NCBI GenBank assembly: GCA_018401355.1
Contig: JAGYLD010000013.1
Coordinates: 1-46,126, forward strand
Reading direction: 5' to 3'
Source: Bacteroidales bacterium
Lineage (GTDB): Bacteria; Bacteroidota; Bacteroidia; Bacteroidales; B18-G4
Length of the DNA stretch: 46,126 nucleotides
Shown here: positions 44,346 through 46,126 of the stretch, piece by piece
How positions within the stretch are numbered: the first letter of the stretch is position 1
How the letters are laid out: every line of letters begins with the position of its first letter
The notes under the pieces: generated by a model
The model's database searches: none
Seen by the model: the letters and a program-made list of their open reading frames with translations, nothing else
What the model was told of the DNA's origin: nothing
Program-made: the position numbers and the translations under genes

Positions 44346-46126
44346 TTAAACAACTTTTGCCTCCATCTTTGCTAATATTTCAAGGGCAAGTTTATTATTT
44401 GGATGATCTGCAGGAAAGACTTTCTGAAGTATGCTGATATTTAGTCGCATACATTTAAGTGCCTCCTCATACTCTTCAAACTTAAAGTGGGTCTCTGATA
44501 AGGTCCAGTAGCAATACGCCCGCTGGTAATGATTGGGATCCAGTGATTTCTCAGCGATCTCGATCGCCCGTTGGCTCATGGCCATGGATGCTTCTTTCTG
44601 GCCATCCTGCCTCAGGGTAATGGCAGTGTCATTCAAAACCCTGGACAGCAGAGGGTGATACGGATGCAAGCGCTTTTCATAAATGGCTATCAGCTTTTTG
44701 GCAATCCCGTAGGACTTTTTATACTGGCCCAGTTTCTCATATACTTTGGCCATGTTATCGTATGACAAGGCCAGGTCCATATGGTCATCCGGCAGGATCT
44801 TTTCCCTGAGCTTCATGGCCTTCAGGCCGTATTCTTCAGATTTTTCAAGCTGCTTCCGTTTTCTGTATGAAATACTGATCTTGTTTAATGATTCGGCCTG
44901 TAGCGGATCTTCCGGCTCCAGGAAAAATTCACGAAGCTTCATGATCTCCAGCGACAGATCAAGGGATTGTTCATAGTATCCCAGCATGTATGCAATATCT
45001 TCATACCGGGCAAGCACCCTGCTCATCAACCTTTCATCCGGTTGTATTTTTCTGAATTCCTCCACCATCGCATCCATGACCTCATACCTGAGCTTGTTCT
45101 GCAAATTCCTTTCCAGGATAAAATCGGCCTGAACAAAAGCTTCAAAGGTGTTAACCGGTGAAACAGCCATGAGCTTCTGCACCATTTCCCCGGCAGGAAA
45201 CACGTTAAAGGCCATTGCCAACGGTCTGGCAACAATATCTTTGTAGTCCGGAGATATCCCTACCAAATCCACAATCAGGCCTGCCCGTTTTCCACTCACT
45301 TCCTCCAGCAGAAACTCTCCCGCACCTTCCCTGATCCCTTTAAGTCCTTCATACTTCCTGATATATTCAACAATATCGGACCCCGTCTTAAAAACCCCAT
45401 CTTTCCTGATGATCCTGGATAAAACGTAATGCCAGGCAGCTTCAATGGTAAAAGACAAAACAGGATAACCATCTTTGAAGTACTGGGAAAGAATTCCTCT
45501 GATGATCAGCTGACGGTATGGGTTGTCAATACTGAGATCACGGATTAAGCTCCCTAGTTGGGGATGATCATAGAGGCTGTCCAGGTCCAGGACAGTCAAT
45601 TTTTCCTCCATCATCTGCCGTGCAAGTTGCTCCAGGATTTCGCAAGCTCCGGTGATCTGGCTCTCAAGCTGCTTGTACCAGCCCTCCCAGATATGCAATG
45701 ATTTATCTTTCCCCGGCAGGGGCTTCCCGCTGTATAAGCCCATAAATATCCTGAGCAACAGGGGGTTGGTCAGTTGCTGTGCAAATTCACGGCTCCGCAT
45801 CTCCAGGTCTTCCAGAGAAAAACGCGGCTTGAATTGCTTTGATCCATGCTTATAGTAAAAATCCCAGGCCCTGCCCAGTTCAAACCTGTTTAGCGGAAGC
45901 AGCCATCCAGCATGTGCGGCCAGAACATTTCTGGCATCATCCAGTACCGTATCATTTCCATTATAAAGCATTTCAGCTACCGATCCATCCATCCTGGGAA
46001 AATCATCCGGGGAATTGATCCTCCAGGAAATGATCAGTTTAATGCTGCTTTTGTCAGATTTCCTCATAAAATCAAAGGAAGACTGCAGCAATTGTTCGGG
46101 TTCCTGGTGTTCATTCATGCCATCGA
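44346..46126 (-). CDS. STAND/NACHT-like NTPase with C-terminal TPR repeats, C-terminal part
   Basis: At least 590 residues; the frame stays open to the right edge, so ATG 46118 need not be the start. The visible N-terminus resembles the end of a NACHT-type ATPase: KLIISWRINSPDDF (sensor-like strand) and QLTNPLLLRIFMGLYSGK (winged-helix NPLLL motif). The P-loop would lie outside the window. The C-terminal ~230 residues hold kinesin-light-chain-type TPRs (LALSYDNMAKVYEKLGQYKKS, SRVLNDTAITLRQDGQKEAS). By eye the gene is richer in G+C than its neighbours, hinting at transfer. STAND-TPR proteins often act in defence or signalling; the effector domain is not visible. Confidence 0.75.
   Translation of the reverse strand, partial: DGMNEHQEPEQLLQSSFDFMRKSDKSSIKLIISWRINSPDDFPRMDGSVAEMLYNGNDTVLDDARNVLAAHAGWLLPLNRFELGRAWDFYYKHGSKQFKPRFSLEDLEMRSREFAQQLTNPLLLRIFMGLYSGKPLPGKDKSLHIWEGWYKQLESQITGACEILEQLARQMMEEKLTVLDLDSLYDHPQLGSLIRDLSIDNPYRQLIIRGILSQYFKDGYPVLSFTIEAAWHYVLSRIIRKDGVFKTGSDIVEYIRKYEGLKGIREGAGEFLLEEVSGKRAGLIVDLVGISPDYKDIVARPLAMAFNVFPAGEMVQKLMAVSPVNTFEAFVQADFILERNLQNKLRYEVMDAMVEEFRKIQPDERLMSRVLARYEDIAYMLGYYEQSLDLSLEIMKLREFFLEPEDPLQAESLNKISISYRKRKQLEKSEEYGLKAMKLREKILPDDHMDLALSYDNMAKVYEKLGQYKKSYGIAKKLIAIYEKRLHPYHPLLSRVLNDTAITLRQDGQKEASMAMSQRAIEIAEKSLDPNHYQRAYCYWTLSETHFKFEEYEEALKCMRLNISILQKVFPADHPNNKLALEILAKMEAKVV

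Overview
The window looks like a chromosomal segment of a member of the Bacteroidota. Three proteins end in type IX secretion (Por) sorting domains, several gene starts follow the phylum's TAnnTTTG -7 promoter element, and there is a LytS/LytTR two-component pair with a TPR sensor. The left half is a flexirubin-type pigment cluster (aryl polyene plus dialkylresorcinol), which is typical of this phylum. I could not fix a genus. No tRNA, rRNA or CRISPR array was seen.

Region 1 (1-26577) is one dense, same-strand array of 27 genes, most overlapping or separated by a few bases. A tyrosine/histidine ammonia-lyase (cut by the left edge) and a PaaK-like ligase at the far end would make and activate an aryl starter such as 4-coumarate. 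FabG, three intact KAS-II-type ketosynthases, two KS-like partners without a catalytic cysteine, two acyl carrier proteins and two hotdog dehydratase-like proteins would build the polyene. DarA and DarB would make the dialkylresorcinol. Several acyltransferase-like proteins (LpxL type, BtrH_N, the PlsC domain of a large fusion, and a C45/Ntn protein) are candidates for joining or anchoring the two halves. A LolA-like carrier, a LolB-like lipoprotein, a glycosyltransferase-DUF2062 protein and an MMPL-LPLAT-methyltransferase fusion point to export and envelope placement. A 61-residue membrane protein with an H-x13-H helix next to a small exported superoxide-reductase-like protein is an unexplained redox-looking pair inside the cluster.

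Region 2 (26578-30023) holds two small exported proteins of unknown function, a lysophospholipid acyltransferase behind a strong hairpin and promoter, and a convergent steroid-5-alpha-reductase-like membrane protein.

Region 3 (30168-33597) carries gatE and gatD, the tRNA-dependent amidotransferase regarded as archaeal. This is the most unexpected content of the window.

Region 4 (33636-43971) has a secreted endonuclease/exonuclease/phosphatase-family protein, an RRM RNA-binding protein, a secreted papain-family protease, an IS1634-like insertion sequence bounded by 14-bp inverted repeats, three tandem ~162-bp palindromic repeats, a TPR histidine kinase with its LytTR regulator, and a secreted delta-60 repeat protein.

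Region 5 (44346 to the right edge) is the C-terminal part of a STAND/NACHT-like NTPase with TPR repeats. By eye its base composition is richer in G+C than its neighbours.
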